Assembly: GCF_030272895.1 (NCBI RefSeq)
Contig: NZ_JALRNF010000069.1
Location: forward strand, 1-14,529
Source of the DNA: Pseudomonas sp. BGr12
GTDB taxonomy: Bacteria; Pseudomonadota; Gammaproteobacteria; Pseudomonadales; Pseudomonadaceae
Reading direction: 5' to 3'
DNA: 14,529 bases
Under the pieces are notes generated by a model. It saw only the letters and a program-made list of their open reading frames with translations. It ran no database searches and was not told the DNA's origin. Below are positions 1 to 6,773 of this stretch, piece after piece (the first letter of the stretch is position 1; the number at the start of each line of letters is the position of its first letter). A program made the position numbers and the translations under genes.

Positions 1-97
1 GTGTCATTTTGTTTTTTTTTTTGGTGGGGTTTTCCCCCTCTTTTTTTTTGGTTGTGTAAGAGCTGTGGGGGGCCCCCCCCCGCTCCTACAGGCCATA
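1..97. other. Homopolymer-rich low-complexity end, possible assembly artefact
   Basis: This stretch is mostly runs of a single base: 11 T at 12-22, 9 T at 41-49, 6 G at 67-72 directly followed by 9 C at 73-81. It contrasts sharply with the GC-rich, complex sequence that begins near 82. The string CTGTGGGGGG before the C run and GCTCCTACAG after it resemble the two arms of a Pseudomonas REP hairpin (CTGTAGGAGC type) with the middle collapsed into homopolymers. I infer a low-quality contig end or misassembled REP hairpin rather than a gene. No credible coding sequence is present. Confidence 0.55.
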
Positions 98-147
98 TGT
101 GGGCGCCGGCGAAGCCTGCGATCGGCCGTCAGGCCCACCAACCGATC
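98..147. repeat. REP-like element, copy 1
   Basis: Bases 98-122 match the element at 14383-14407 in 23 of 25 positions (TGTGGG-x-GC-x-GGCGAAGCCTGCGAT). GATCGG at 120-125 can pair with CCGATC at 142-147. The sequence lies just past the stop codon of the LysR gene, in the extragenic position usual for Pseudomonas REP sequences. On the minus strand it would form structure at the 3' end of the regulator mRNA. REP family membership is from memory of the Pseudomonas consensus and was not searched. Confidence 0.6.
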
Positions 148-150
148 AGT

Positions 151-1089
151 TCAAGGGTGTTCCGCGCCCCCCAGCAATGCATCCGTCACATCCTGCTGCC
201 TGCGCCCCTGCTCGATCAGCCAGCGCTGGAAGGTACGGCACTGGCTGCGGTGGACGCTGGTGGGGTTCCAGGTCAGGTAGTAGGCCGCCGGCATCGGCAG
301 GGCGAGGGCGCAGGGGATGACCAGCAGGCCCTGCTCGATGTCGCGGCTGATCATCGAATACTGCGCGAGCACAATGCCCTGGCCCTCGATGGCCGCCTGG
401 ATGGCCATGGAGGAGAGCGAGTAGATCCGGGTGTTGCTGACCGCAACCTCGCCCACACCCGCCTCGGCGAACCACTGCTCCCACGACGGCGGCGAGTCGA
501 ACTTCGGTCGCCAGTCGATGGTGATCAGCGGCTGTTCCAGCAACGCCTGCGGGGTCTGCTCACCCGCCAGCAACCCCGGGCTGCACGCCGGCACCACGCA
601 GTCGCGAAACAGCTCGATGGTGTGCTGGTCGTCGTGCATGCCCTCGCCGTAGCTCAGGCGAAAATCGACGCCGTTGGCCTGGGCCTCCGACGGCTCGGTG
701 TGGGTGCCGTCCAGGTAGACGCTCAACGCCGGATAGCCCGTCTGCCAGTCGGCCACCCGCGGCGCCAGCCACTTCGACAGCAGCGAGGGCAGGGCGCTGA
801 TGTACAGGTTGTTGGCGTTCTTCGAGCGTTCCAGTTCGGCATAGGCCGCGCGCAGGCGCTCGAAGGCCTGGCTGCAGCCTTCATGAAAGTGCTGGCCGGC
901 AGCGTTCAGGCGCAGGCGCTGGCCTTCCTTGACCGTCAGGCTCAGGCCGACGGCTTCTTCCAGCAGCTTCATCTGCTGGCTGACCGCGCCTGCGGAAATG
1001 CCCAGGCGCCGGGCCGCCTGGCTGATGCCGCCACACAGGCCCACGGCCTCGAAGACTTCCAGTGCACGCAAGGGGGGAAGGTGACTCAT
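151..1089 (-). CDS. LysR-family transcriptional regulator (GcvA-like)
   Basis: A 312-residue LysR-type regulator, normal length for the family. The N-terminal winged helix-turn-helix covers residues 7-66: LRALEVFEAV, then SQAARRLGISAGAVSQQMK as the HTH, and the wing ending RLRLNAAG. The remainder, from about residue 90, is the periplasmic-binding-protein-like effector domain, opening with NLYISALPSLLSKWLAPR as in GcvA-type members. The gene is divergent from the oxygenase-transporter-lyase operon, with 156 bases between the start codons. That is the classic arrangement for a LysR protein that controls its neighbour and itself. I infer that it activates the operon in response to the transported compound or a pathway intermediate. 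The effector cannot be read from the sequence. The family call is firm; the target is inferred from position. Confidence 0.93.
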   Translation of the reverse strand: MSHLPPLRALEVFEAVGLCGGISQAARRLGISAGAVSQQMKLLEEAVGLSLTVKEGQRLRLNAAGQHFHEGCSQAFERLRAAYAELERSKNANNLYISALPSLLSKWLAPRVADWQTGYPALSVYLDGTHTEPSEAQANGVDFRLSYGEGMHDDQHTIELFRDCVVPACSPGLLAGEQTPQALLEQPLITIDWRPKFDSPPSWEQWFAEAGVGEVAVSNTRIYSLSSMAIQAAIEGQGIVLAQYSMISRDIEQGLLVIPCALALPMPAAYYLTWNPTSVHRSQCRTFQRWLIEQGRRQQDVTDALLGGAEHP

Positions 1090-1245
1090 GACAGGGCTCG
1101 CAGCGGCGGATGGAGTGCCTATTTGTAGTTTAGAAATACTTAACTAATCAACAGAAAAGCCCATCTATTCTTTTGTTCGACCCCGGCATAGGCTCTTCCT
1201 CAACAAGCCACACGCTTGGCATAACAACAAGAGGAGCTACACGCC
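1090..1245. promoter_or_regulatory. Divergent promoter region between LysR gene and catabolic operon
   Basis: This 156-base non-coding gap separates two divergent start codons and must hold both promoters. It is AT-rich at 1120-1180 against GC-rich flanks. It contains the LysR-box palindrome at 1127-1145 and, for the plus-strand operon, a Shine-Dalgarno GAGGAG at 1231-1236, nine bases before the oxygenase ATG. A weak sigma-70 candidate is TTAACT (1140-1145) with TCTATT (1164-1169) at 18-base spacing, matching the -10 consensus in only 4 of 6 positions. I do not regard that promoter as established. Confidence 0.6.
1127..1145. promoter_or_regulatory. Candidate LysR-box operator (T-N11-A palindrome)
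   Basis: AGTTTAG - AAATA - CTTAACT is an inverted repeat in which 6 of 7 arm positions pair. It is centred on base 1136. The T at 1130 and the A at 1142 form the T-N11-A motif on the same centre, as expected for a LysR-type recognition site. It lies 38 bases upstream of the regulator start codon and about 100 bases upstream of the oxygenase start codon. Use as a binding site is inferred from symmetry and position. Confidence 0.5.
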
Positions 1246-2313
1246 ATGTTCTTGAGAAACGCCTGGTACGCCGCCGCCTGGGACACCGAAGTGAAGCAGG
1301 CCCTGCATGCGACCACCCTGCTTGGCGAAGCCATCGTTCTCTACCGCAAGGCCGATGGCGTCGTCGTTGCCCTGGAAGATGCCTGCCCGCACCGCAAGCT
1401 GCCGCTGTCCATGGGCCGCTTGCATGGCGATGTGGTCGAGTGCGGTTACCACGGCCTGACCTTCGATGGCAGTGGCGCCTGCGTAAAGGCCGCGTGTGTG
1501 TCGCGTATCCCGCAAGCGGCGAAGGTGCGCAGCTACCCGGTGGCGGAACGCTATGGCCTGGTCTGGCTGTGGATGGGTGATGCGGCCCTGGCCGACCCGG
1601 CCAGGCTCCTCGACATTCCCGAGTGGAACGATCCGGCTTGGGGGGTGAACCGTGGCGACTCGATGACCATCGACTGCAACTACCTGTACATGACCGACAA
1701 CCTGCTCGACCCGTCCCACGTCGCCTGGGTCCACCAGAGCAGCTTCGGCACCACGGCCTGTGAGTCCGAGCCGTTGCAGACCCTGGTCAACGACGATGGC
1801 GTGGTGGTCTCGCGCTGGCTGTACGACATCGAGGTAGCGCCGTTCTACCAGCAGTACCTGAAGTTCGCCGGCCGCGCTGATCGCCTGCAGTACTACGAGG
1901 TGCGCTACCCGGCCCACGCGATCATCAAGGGCATCCATTCCCCGGCGGGCACCGGCGGTGAAGGCGCCGCGGCGCATGAGCAGGCCTTCGTCATGGACTC
2001 CTACAACTTCATGACCCCGGTCGACGAGAACCGCACCCGTTACTACTGGTTCCAGCTGCGCAACTTCGACCCGGCCGACGAAGAAGTGTCGCGCCGCTTC
2101 GCCGTCGATGTGCGCCGGGCCTTCGAGGAAGACCGGGTGGTGCTCGCCGCCGTGCACGCCGGCATGAAGCACCGCCAGAGCGCCAACATTGATCTTGCCA
2201 TCGACTCGGGACCGCTGCGCTTTCGCCGGGGCATGGAGCGCCTGATCCGCGAAGAACAGGACGCCGCCACCGCCCGCGCACTCAATACCATCGAGGTCAA
2301 GGCTCATGCTTGA
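1246..2313 (+). CDS. VanA-like Rieske [2Fe-2S] non-heme iron oxygenase, catalytic subunit
   Basis: A 355-residue oxygenase of the length and domain plan of the vanillate O-demethylase VanA group. The N-terminal Rieske domain (about residues 3-110) has C47-P-H49 and C66-G-Y-H69 as cluster ligands. The C-terminal catalytic domain carries D155-x2-H158-x4-H163, giving the bridging Asp and two of the three mononuclear iron ligands. D296 in FEEDRVVL is the likely third. Enzymes of this group use O2 and electrons from a partner reductase to demethylate O-methyl or N-methyl groups or to hydroxylate; the substrate here cannot be read. The start is supported by GAGGAG nine bases upstream. The reductase gene overlaps the last 8 bases, so translation is probably coupled. 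Being first in an operon with an amino-acid importer and a lyase argues against vanillate as substrate. Confidence 0.92.
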   Translation: MFLRNAWYAAAWDTEVKQALHATTLLGEAIVLYRKADGVVVALEDACPHRKLPLSMGRLHGDVVECGYHGLTFDGSGACVKAACVSRIPQAAKVRSYPVAERYGLVWLWMGDAALADPARLLDIPEWNDPAWGVNRGDSMTIDCNYLYMTDNLLDPSHVAWVHQSSFGTTACESEPLQTLVNDDGVVVSRWLYDIEVAPFYQQYLKFAGRADRLQYYEVRYPAHAIIKGIHSPAGTGGEGAAAHEQAFVMDSYNFMTPVDENRTRYYWFQLRNFDPADEEVSRRFAVDVRRAFEEDRVVLAAVHAGMKHRQSANIDLAIDSGPLRFRRGMERLIREEQDAATARALNTIEVKAHA

Positions 2314-3418
2314 CGCCATTCCCGCCAGCAAGGGCTTCGCGCGCTTCCAGGTGACCGGCAAGGTGCGCGAAAGCGCCTCGATCACCTCGCTGGTGCTGGA
2401 GCCTGCCGCCCACACCGGACATGTCGAGTTCCGCCCGGGGCAGTTCATCGTCGTGCGCATCCCCCAGGCCGAAGGTGCCCAGGTGTTAAGGGCCTACAGC
2501 CTGTCCAGCGACCCGGATGACCATGCCCGATTGCGCATCTCGGTAAAGCACGAGCTGCCGCCAGCGCACTTGCCTGACCTGCCGGCCGGGCTGGGTTCGA
2601 GCTTTTTGCACGAGCGCGTGGAGGTAGGCGGGCAGTTGGAGGTCGCCGGTCCTTCCGGCACCTTCGTCCTGGATGAAAGCAGCGAACGGCCGGTGCTGTT
2701 GTTCAGCGGCGGCGTGGGCCTGACGCCGATGGTCAGCATGCTGCATCGCCTGGCGACCCGCTCGACGCGCCCGGTGTACTTCATCCATGCCTGCGAGAAC
2801 GGCGCTGTGCATGCCTTGCGCGACGAGGTGCTGGCGCTGGCGGCCCGGCGTGCGGGGATCCATGTGCATTTCTGCTACCGCACGCCAACCCGGGATGACC
2901 TGGACAACGGCCACCACCACAGCAGCGGCCTGGTCAACCGGCAAACCCTGCAGGCGCTGCTGCCACTGGACGACTACGACGCCTACCTGTGCGGGCCACG
3001 GCCGTTCATGCAGGCCAACTGGCGCCTGCTGCGCAGCCTTGGCATCGACAAGGAGCGGATCCGCTACGAGTTTTTCGGTCCGGCCACGCTGCTGGACGAA
3101 GACAAGGACGAGGCACCCGCCGCACCAGCGCTACCGGCTCCCCAGGCCGACGCCGCGCTGACCGTGTGTTTCGAACCGGGCGGTCAGACCCTGGCCTGGG
3201 ATGACGCCTGCCCCTCGCTGCTCGACTGCGCCGAACGCGCAGGCCTGACGCCGCCGTTCAGCTGCCGGGCCGGGCTGTGCAACGCCTGCCTGTCACCGCT
3301 GCTCAGCGGCACGGTGGAGTACCGCGAGCCGCCGCTGATGATGCCTGAGCCTGGCCAGGTGCTGTTGTGCTGCGCACGGCCGACCTCTGCGGTGGTCGTG
3401 GCGCTGGAAAACTCATAG
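2306..3418 (+). CDS. Rieske oxygenase reductase: FAD/NAD(P)H domain plus C-terminal [2Fe-2S] ferredoxin
   Basis: A 370-residue electron-transfer partner that passes electrons from NAD(P)H to the oxygenase encoded just upstream. The ferredoxin-reductase FAD domain (about 13-120) shows RAYS at 62-65. The NAD-binding domain (about 128-260) has GGVGLTPM at 135-142 and CGP at 229-231. After an Ala/Pro-rich linker (about 264-284) comes a plant-type ferredoxin with C320-x4-C325-x2-C328 and a final ligand at C355 or C356. The domain order matches VanB and GbcB-type reductases; the length and the YEFFGP segment are closer to the GbcB/flavohaemoglobin-reductase-like forms than to the roughly 317-residue VanB. 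The start codon lies within the oxygenase stop region (8-base overlap), which indicates a dedicated pair. The exact electron donor (NADH or NADPH) is not resolved. Confidence 0.92.
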   Translation: MLDAIPASKGFARFQVTGKVRESASITSLVLEPAAHTGHVEFRPGQFIVVRIPQAEGAQVLRAYSLSSDPDDHARLRISVKHELPPAHLPDLPAGLGSSFLHERVEVGGQLEVAGPSGTFVLDESSERPVLLFSGGVGLTPMVSMLHRLATRSTRPVYFIHACENGAVHALRDEVLALAARRAGIHVHFCYRTPTRDDLDNGHHHSSGLVNRQTLQALLPLDDYDAYLCGPRPFMQANWRLLRSLGIDKERIRYEFFGPATLLDEDKDEAPAAPALPAPQADAALTVCFEPGGQTLAWDDACPSLLDCAERAGLTPPFSCRAGLCNACLSPLLSGTVEYREPPLMMPEPGQVLLCCARPTSAVVVALENS

Positions 3419-3493
3419 TGGAGCACTGCCTATCGATGTGATGCCCTGACCTGATTTGCCTCGCGTGCCCTTTACGACATCGGAGAATAAAAC

Positions 3494-4345
3494 ATGAAGA
3501 ACAAGAAAATCGCATTCGCCGCCTGCTCGCTACTGATGACCCTCGCCAGTGTTTCGCTGACCACCCAGGCCAAGGAGTGGCACAGCATCCAGATCGCCAC
3601 CGAAGGCGTCTACGAACCCTGGAACCGCACACTGCCGGATGGCTCCTTCGACGGCTTCGAGCCGCAGATGGCCAAGGTGCTCTGCGAGCGCATGAAAATC
3701 GAGTGCAAACTCGTCGCCCAGGACTGGGACGGCCTGATTCCGGGCCTCAAGGCCGGCAAGTTCGATGTCATCATGGATGCCCTGGCGATCAGCGCCGAGC
3801 GGCGCAAGGTCATCGATTTCTCCCGCCCCTATACCGACGCCCCGGCCACCTTCATTGCCCAACAGTCCAGCGGCATCGACCTGGGCACAGGCAGCCTGGT
3901 GTTGCGCGGCGACCCGGCCCAGGACACCCCGGTCGTTGAAGACTTGCGCAACCGCCTCAAGGGCAAGTTGATCGGCATCGTCTCCGGCACTGTGTACAGC
4001 GGCTTCATCCGCGAGCAGTTCGGCCAGGTGGCGACCATTCGCGAATACAAGACCCCGCCGGAGCCGTTGATGGACCTGAAGAACGGCCGCGTCGACGTGG
4101 TGTTCGAAGACTACGGCTTTCTCGCCGGCGAACTGCAGCGCGCCGGCAGTAACGGCCTGGTGCTGGTGGGGCCGGCGATCAGCGGGCCGATCTGGGGTGA
4201 GGGCCAGGGCTTCGGCATCCGCCAGGGTGAGCCGGAGCTCAAGGCCAAACTGGACGCCGCGATCGCGTCGATGATCGCTGACGGCACCATCAGCGAACTG
4301 AGCCACAAATGGTTCCGGCACGACTTCACGCCGCCCAACCAATAA
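3494..4345 (+). CDS. ABC importer periplasmic binding protein, histidine/opine family (family 3)
   Basis: A 283-residue solute-binding protein. A Sec signal peptide is visible: KNKK, a hydrophobic stretch, then TQA at 24-26 before the likely cleavage. The mature part begins like HisJ/OccT/NocT proteins, with IATEGVYEPWN and PDGSFDGFE followed by LVAQDWDGLIPGLKAGKFD and the ISAERRKVIDFSRPY segment. This is the bacterial extracellular solute-binding family 3, which binds polar or basic amino acids and opines. It would capture the substrate of this operon in the periplasm for the two permeases encoded next. GGAGA at 3482-3486 lies 7 bases before the ATG. The 75-base gap after the reductase shows nothing else clear. 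The HisJ/opine similarity supports a substrate with an amino-acid head group, perhaps imidazole-bearing, but does not fix it. Confidence 0.93.
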   Translation: MKNKKIAFAACSLLMTLASVSLTTQAKEWHSIQIATEGVYEPWNRTLPDGSFDGFEPQMAKVLCERMKIECKLVAQDWDGLIPGLKAGKFDVIMDALAISAERRKVIDFSRPYTDAPATFIAQQSSGIDLGTGSLVLRGDPAQDTPVVEDLRNRLKGKLIGIVSGTVYSGFIREQFGQVATIREYKTPPEPLMDLKNGRVDVVFEDYGFLAGELQRAGSNGLVLVGPAISGPIWGEGQGFGIRQGEPELKAKLDAAIASMIADGTISELSHKWFRHDFTPPNQ

Positions 4346-4358
4346 CCGGCAGGACAGT

Positions 4359-4410
4359 CCGGCGTCATCGCTGACGCCGGGTGCTGACGCGACGGCCCGC
4401 TGCGGGCCGT
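4359..4410 (+). promoter_or_regulatory. Two tandem hairpins between binding protein and permease genes
   Basis: Two strong stem-loops sit in the 98-base gap after the binding-protein stop codon. The first is a perfect 9-bp stem, CCGGCGTCA (4359-4367) and TGACGCCGG (4372-4380), with loop TCGC. The second is an 8-bp stem, ACGGCCCG (4392-4399) and CGGGCCGT (4403-4410), with loop CTG. Neither is followed by a T tract, so they are not intrinsic terminators. In Salmonella and E. coli a hairpin in the hisJ-hisQ gap keeps binding-protein mRNA in excess over permease mRNA. I infer the same role here. Confidence 0.65.
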
Positions 4411-4443
4411 GCGCTCACTGACATGTTTAGGGTGGGACACGAC

Positions 4444-5148
4444 GTGATCGATCTGATTGGTTTTGGCGCCAACGGCTGGGGCAGTGTGCTGCTCATGGCG
4501 GCGCTGATGACAGTGCTGGTGACCGTGGCGGCGATGCTGGTAGGCGCCGTGCTCGGGGCCCTGGTGGCCGCGGCCAGGCTGCACCACAACGGGCTGCTGC
4601 GGATGATCGGCGAGACCTATACCACGGTGTTTCGTGGCATACCGGAACTGCTGGTGATCTACCTCTTCTATTACGGCGGCTCGGCGCTGGTGAGCAGTGT
4701 CGGCAAGCTGTTCGGAGCCGACGGTTTTATCAGCCTGCCGGCGTTCCTGGTCGGCGCCCTGGCGGTGGGGGTGGTGTCCGGCGCCTACCAGGCCGAGGTG
4801 TTCCGAGGGGCATTCCAGTCGGTGGCCCGTAGCGAGCTGGAGGCGGCCAGGGCCATCGGCATGCCGCTGATGCTGCGCTTTCGCAGGATCATCGCCCCGC
4901 AGATCCTGCGCTTCGCCTTGCCCGGCATGGGCGGCGTCTGGCAGATCAGCCTGAAGGACTCGGCGCTGATCTCGGTCACAGGGCTGGTCGAACTGATGCG
5001 CGCCAGCCGCGTGGCGGCCTCGTCCACCGGCCAGTTCGTGCTGTTCTTCGTCACCGGCTGCACGCTGTACCTGGTGCTGACGGGCTTCTCCAACCTGGTC
5101 TTCTCCCGCGCCGAACTGCGCGTGGGCCGAACCTTGCGCCGTAGCTGA
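4444..5148 (+). CDS. ABC importer permease, HisQ/OccQ type
   Basis: A 234-residue inner-membrane permease of the polar amino acid family (HisQ/OccQ). Several hydrophobic segments are visible, for example LLMAALMTVLVTVAAMLVGA near the N terminus, LLVIYLFYYGG, and a C-terminal FVLFFVTGCTLYLVLTG. The cytoplasmic EAA loop that docks to the ATPase reads SELEAARAIGMPLMLRFRR. I chose the GTG at 4444 because GGTGGGA lies just upstream and the protein then starts IDLIGFGANGWG, like other family members. An in-frame ATG at 4423 and a GTG at 4381 would add 7 or 21 residues; the first lacks a ribosome site and the second sits at the end of the first hairpin. It would pair with the next permease to form the channel. 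Confidence 0.91.
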   Translation: MIDLIGFGANGWGSVLLMAALMTVLVTVAAMLVGAVLGALVAAARLHHNGLLRMIGETYTTVFRGIPELLVIYLFYYGGSALVSSVGKLFGADGFISLPAFLVGALAVGVVSGAYQAEVFRGAFQSVARSELEAARAIGMPLMLRFRRIIAPQILRFALPGMGGVWQISLKDSALISVTGLVELMRASRVAASSTGQFVLFFVTGCTLYLVLTGFSNLVFSRAELRVGRTLRRS

Positions 5149-5162
5149 ACAGGGGACTGAGC

Positions 5163-5900
5163 ATGACGATAGATACTGCATTTTTGTTCGACACCTTGCT
5201 GCAACTGCTGCGCGCCTTGCCGACGACCCTGCTGCTGTTCGCTGCCTCGGTCGCCCTCGGCACGCTGCTGGCACTGCTGATCGTGTGGCTGCGCACCTGC
5301 CAGGTGGCCGTGCTGCGGCACCTGGCGCGGGGCTACATCTTCTTGTTCCGCGGCTCGCCGCTGCTGATCCAGATGTTCCTGCTCTATTACGGGCTGAGCC
5401 AGTTCCCCGAGGTGCGCCAGAGCCCGTTCTGGCCGGTGCTGCGCGAGCCGCTCAGCTGTGCGGTGATCGCCTTGGCACTGTGCACCGCCGGCTACATGGC
5501 CGAGATCTTCCGCGGCGGCCTGCAGGCGGTGCCGGCGCAGCAGATCGAGGCCGCCAGGGCCGCGGGCATGTCCGGCGGGCTGCTGGCGCGGCGGATCATC
5601 ATCCCCATCGCACTACGCAGCTGCCTGCCGGCCTATTCGACGGAAATCATCCTGATGATGAAGGCCACCTCGCTGGCGAGCCTGGTCACGGTCTATGAGG
5701 TGTCCGGCGTGGCCCAGCGGATCATCGCCGAGACCTACCGCACGCTTGAGGTGTTCCTCTGCGCCGCCCTGGTCTACCTGGTGCTGAACTTCCTGATCGT
5801 CCGCACGCTGACGCTGGTCGAGCGCAGGCTGTCGCCAAGGCAACCCGCCACCGCGAGTCCGACAACAAAAAAGTACGCATTGAGCGCACCAAGAGGGTAG
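5163..5900 (+). CDS. ABC importer permease, HisM/OccM type
   Basis: A 245-residue second permease of the polar amino acid ABC importer. Transmembrane segments include [20 protein letters not shown] near the N terminus and [17 protein letters not shown] near the C terminus. The family-typical [20 protein letters not shown] is present, and the EAA loop reads [19 protein letters not shown]. The [15 protein letters not shown] segment is characteristic of HisM and GlnP relatives. AGGGG lies about 8 bases before the ATG, 14 bases after the previous stop. The hydrophilic tail past residue 225 ([13 protein letters not shown]) is somewhat long and may be cytoplasmic. With the preceding permease it would form a heterodimeric channel served by the ATPase that follows four bases later. 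Confidence 0.92.
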   Translation: MTIDTAFLFDTLLQLLRALPTTLLLFAASVALGTLLALLIVWLRTCQVAVLRHLARGYIFLFRGSPLLIQMFLLYYGLSQFPEVRQSPFWPVLREPLSCAVIALALCTAGYMAEIFRGGLQAVPAQQIEAARAAGMSGGLLARRIIIPIALRSCLPAYSTEIILMMKATSLASLVTVYEVSGVAQRIIAETYRTLEVFLCAALVYLVLNFLIVRTLTLVERRLSPRQPATASPTTKKYALSAPRG

Positions 5901-5904
5901 TGGC

Positions 5905-6681
5905 ATGGCTACAGGCAATGATCCGGTCCTGCAGGTAAAGCACCTGCGCAAGTCATTCGGCAACCTGGAGGTGCTCAAGGGCATCTCGCTGGAGGCCCAC
6001 GAAGGGGATGTGGTGTCGATCCTCGGCGCCAGTGGCTCGGGCAAGAGTACCTTCCTGCGCTGCATCAACCTGCTGGAAACCCCCGATGCCGGCGAAATCC
6101 ACGTCGCCGGCGAACAGCTGGCGCTCAAGCGCGGCGGCCAGCAAGGCCTGGTGGCGGCCGACCGGCGCCAGCTCGATCGCCTGCGCCCGCAGCTGGGCAT
6201 GGTGTTCCAGAGCTTCGGCCTGTGGTCGCACATGACGGTGCTGCAGAACGTCATCGAAGGCCCGCTGCACGTGCAAAAGCGCCCCCGTACCGAGTGTATC
6301 GACGAGGCCGAGGCGCTGCTGGAGCGGGTCGGCATGGCCGACAAGCGCAATCACTACCCGGCCTTTCTCTCCGGTGGCCAGCAACAACGGGTGGCCATCG
6401 CCCGCACCCTGGCCATGCGCCCGCGGGTGATCCTGTTCGACGAGCCCACCTCGGCCCTCGACCCGGAGCTGGTCGGCGAAGTGCTCAAAGTCATGCGCTC
6501 GCTGGCCGAGGAGGGCCGCACCATGCTGGTGGTCACCCATGAAATGGGCTTTGCCCGCAATGTCTCGAACCGCGTGGTGTTCATGCACCAGGGCCTGATC
6601 GAGTCCCAGGGCACGCCGCAGGAAATGTTCGGCGAGCAGCATTGCGAGCGCTTCAGCCGGTTCATCCTCAGCCACGCCTGA
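5905..6681 (+). CDS. ABC importer ATP-binding subunit, HisP/OccP type
   Basis: A 258-residue ATPase that powers the importer from the cytoplasmic face. All nucleotide-binding motifs are intact: Walker [11 protein letters not shown]-loop [12 protein letters not shown], signature LSGGQQQR, Walker [13 protein letters not shown], and the switch His in VVTHEMGFA. Length and motif wording match HisP/OccP/GlnQ ATPases of polar amino acid importers. The start lies four bases after the second permease stop, with GAGG inside the end of that gene acting as ribosome site, so the two are tightly coupled. No regulatory extension is present at the C terminus. The set of binding protein, two permeases and ATPase is therefore complete. 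Confidence 0.94.
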   Translation: MATGNDPVLQVKHLRKSFGNLEVLKGISLEAHEGDVVSILGASGSGKSTFLRCINLLETPDAGEIHVAGEQLALKRGGQQGLVAADRRQLDRLRPQLGMVFQSFGLWSHMTVLQNVIEGPLHVQKRPRTECIDEAEALLERVGMADKRNHYPAFLSGGQQQRVAIARTLAMRPRVILFDEPTSALDPELVGEVLKVMRSLAEEGRTMLVVTHEMGFARNVSNRVVFMHQGLIESQGTPQEMFGEQHCERFSRFILSHA

Positions 6682-6699
6682 GCACACCACCGACAACAC

Positions 6700-6731
6700 T
6701 TTTTTTCGCCTGTTCTTCAACGGGACAGGCG
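6700..6731 (+). promoter_or_regulatory. Hairpin in the leader of the lyase gene
   Basis: CGCCTGT (6707-6713) pairs perfectly with ACAGGCG (6725-6731). T-G, C-G and T-G pairs can extend the stem inward, leaving loop TCAAC. Seven T bases (6700-6706) come before the stem, not after it, so it is not a plus-strand terminator. It lies within the 92-base gap between the ATPase and lyase genes. It could tune the relative level of lyase mRNA, but no function is shown. Confidence 0.4.
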
Positions 6732-6773
6732 ATCTACGCCCTGAAAAACGTCAATAAGAGAGAGAGCACCGCA

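Noticed and set aside
1..1128. Plus-strand open frame opposite the LysR gene
   Set aside because: It begins in the homopolymer stretch and runs antisense to a clear LysR regulator; composition is shadow-like.
1237..2460. Minus-strand open frame of 407 codons opposite the oxygenase
   Set aside because: Covers a gene with intact Rieske and iron-binding motifs on the plus strand and itself shows no domain.
1246..3418. Naming the oxygenase and reductase vanA and vanB
   Set aside because: Family resemblance is clear, but the context is an amino-acid-type importer plus lyase and the reductase is longer than usual VanB; vanillate as substrate is unsupported.
3494..3526. Lipoprotein signal in the binding protein (Cys at residue 11)
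   Set aside because: The Cys sits too close to the N terminus and lacks a proper lipobox; a Sec signal cleaved after TQA fits better.
6707..6731. Intrinsic terminator between ATPase and lyase genes
   Set aside because: The T run precedes rather than follows the hairpin on the plus strand, and on the minus strand the stem would be followed by A.
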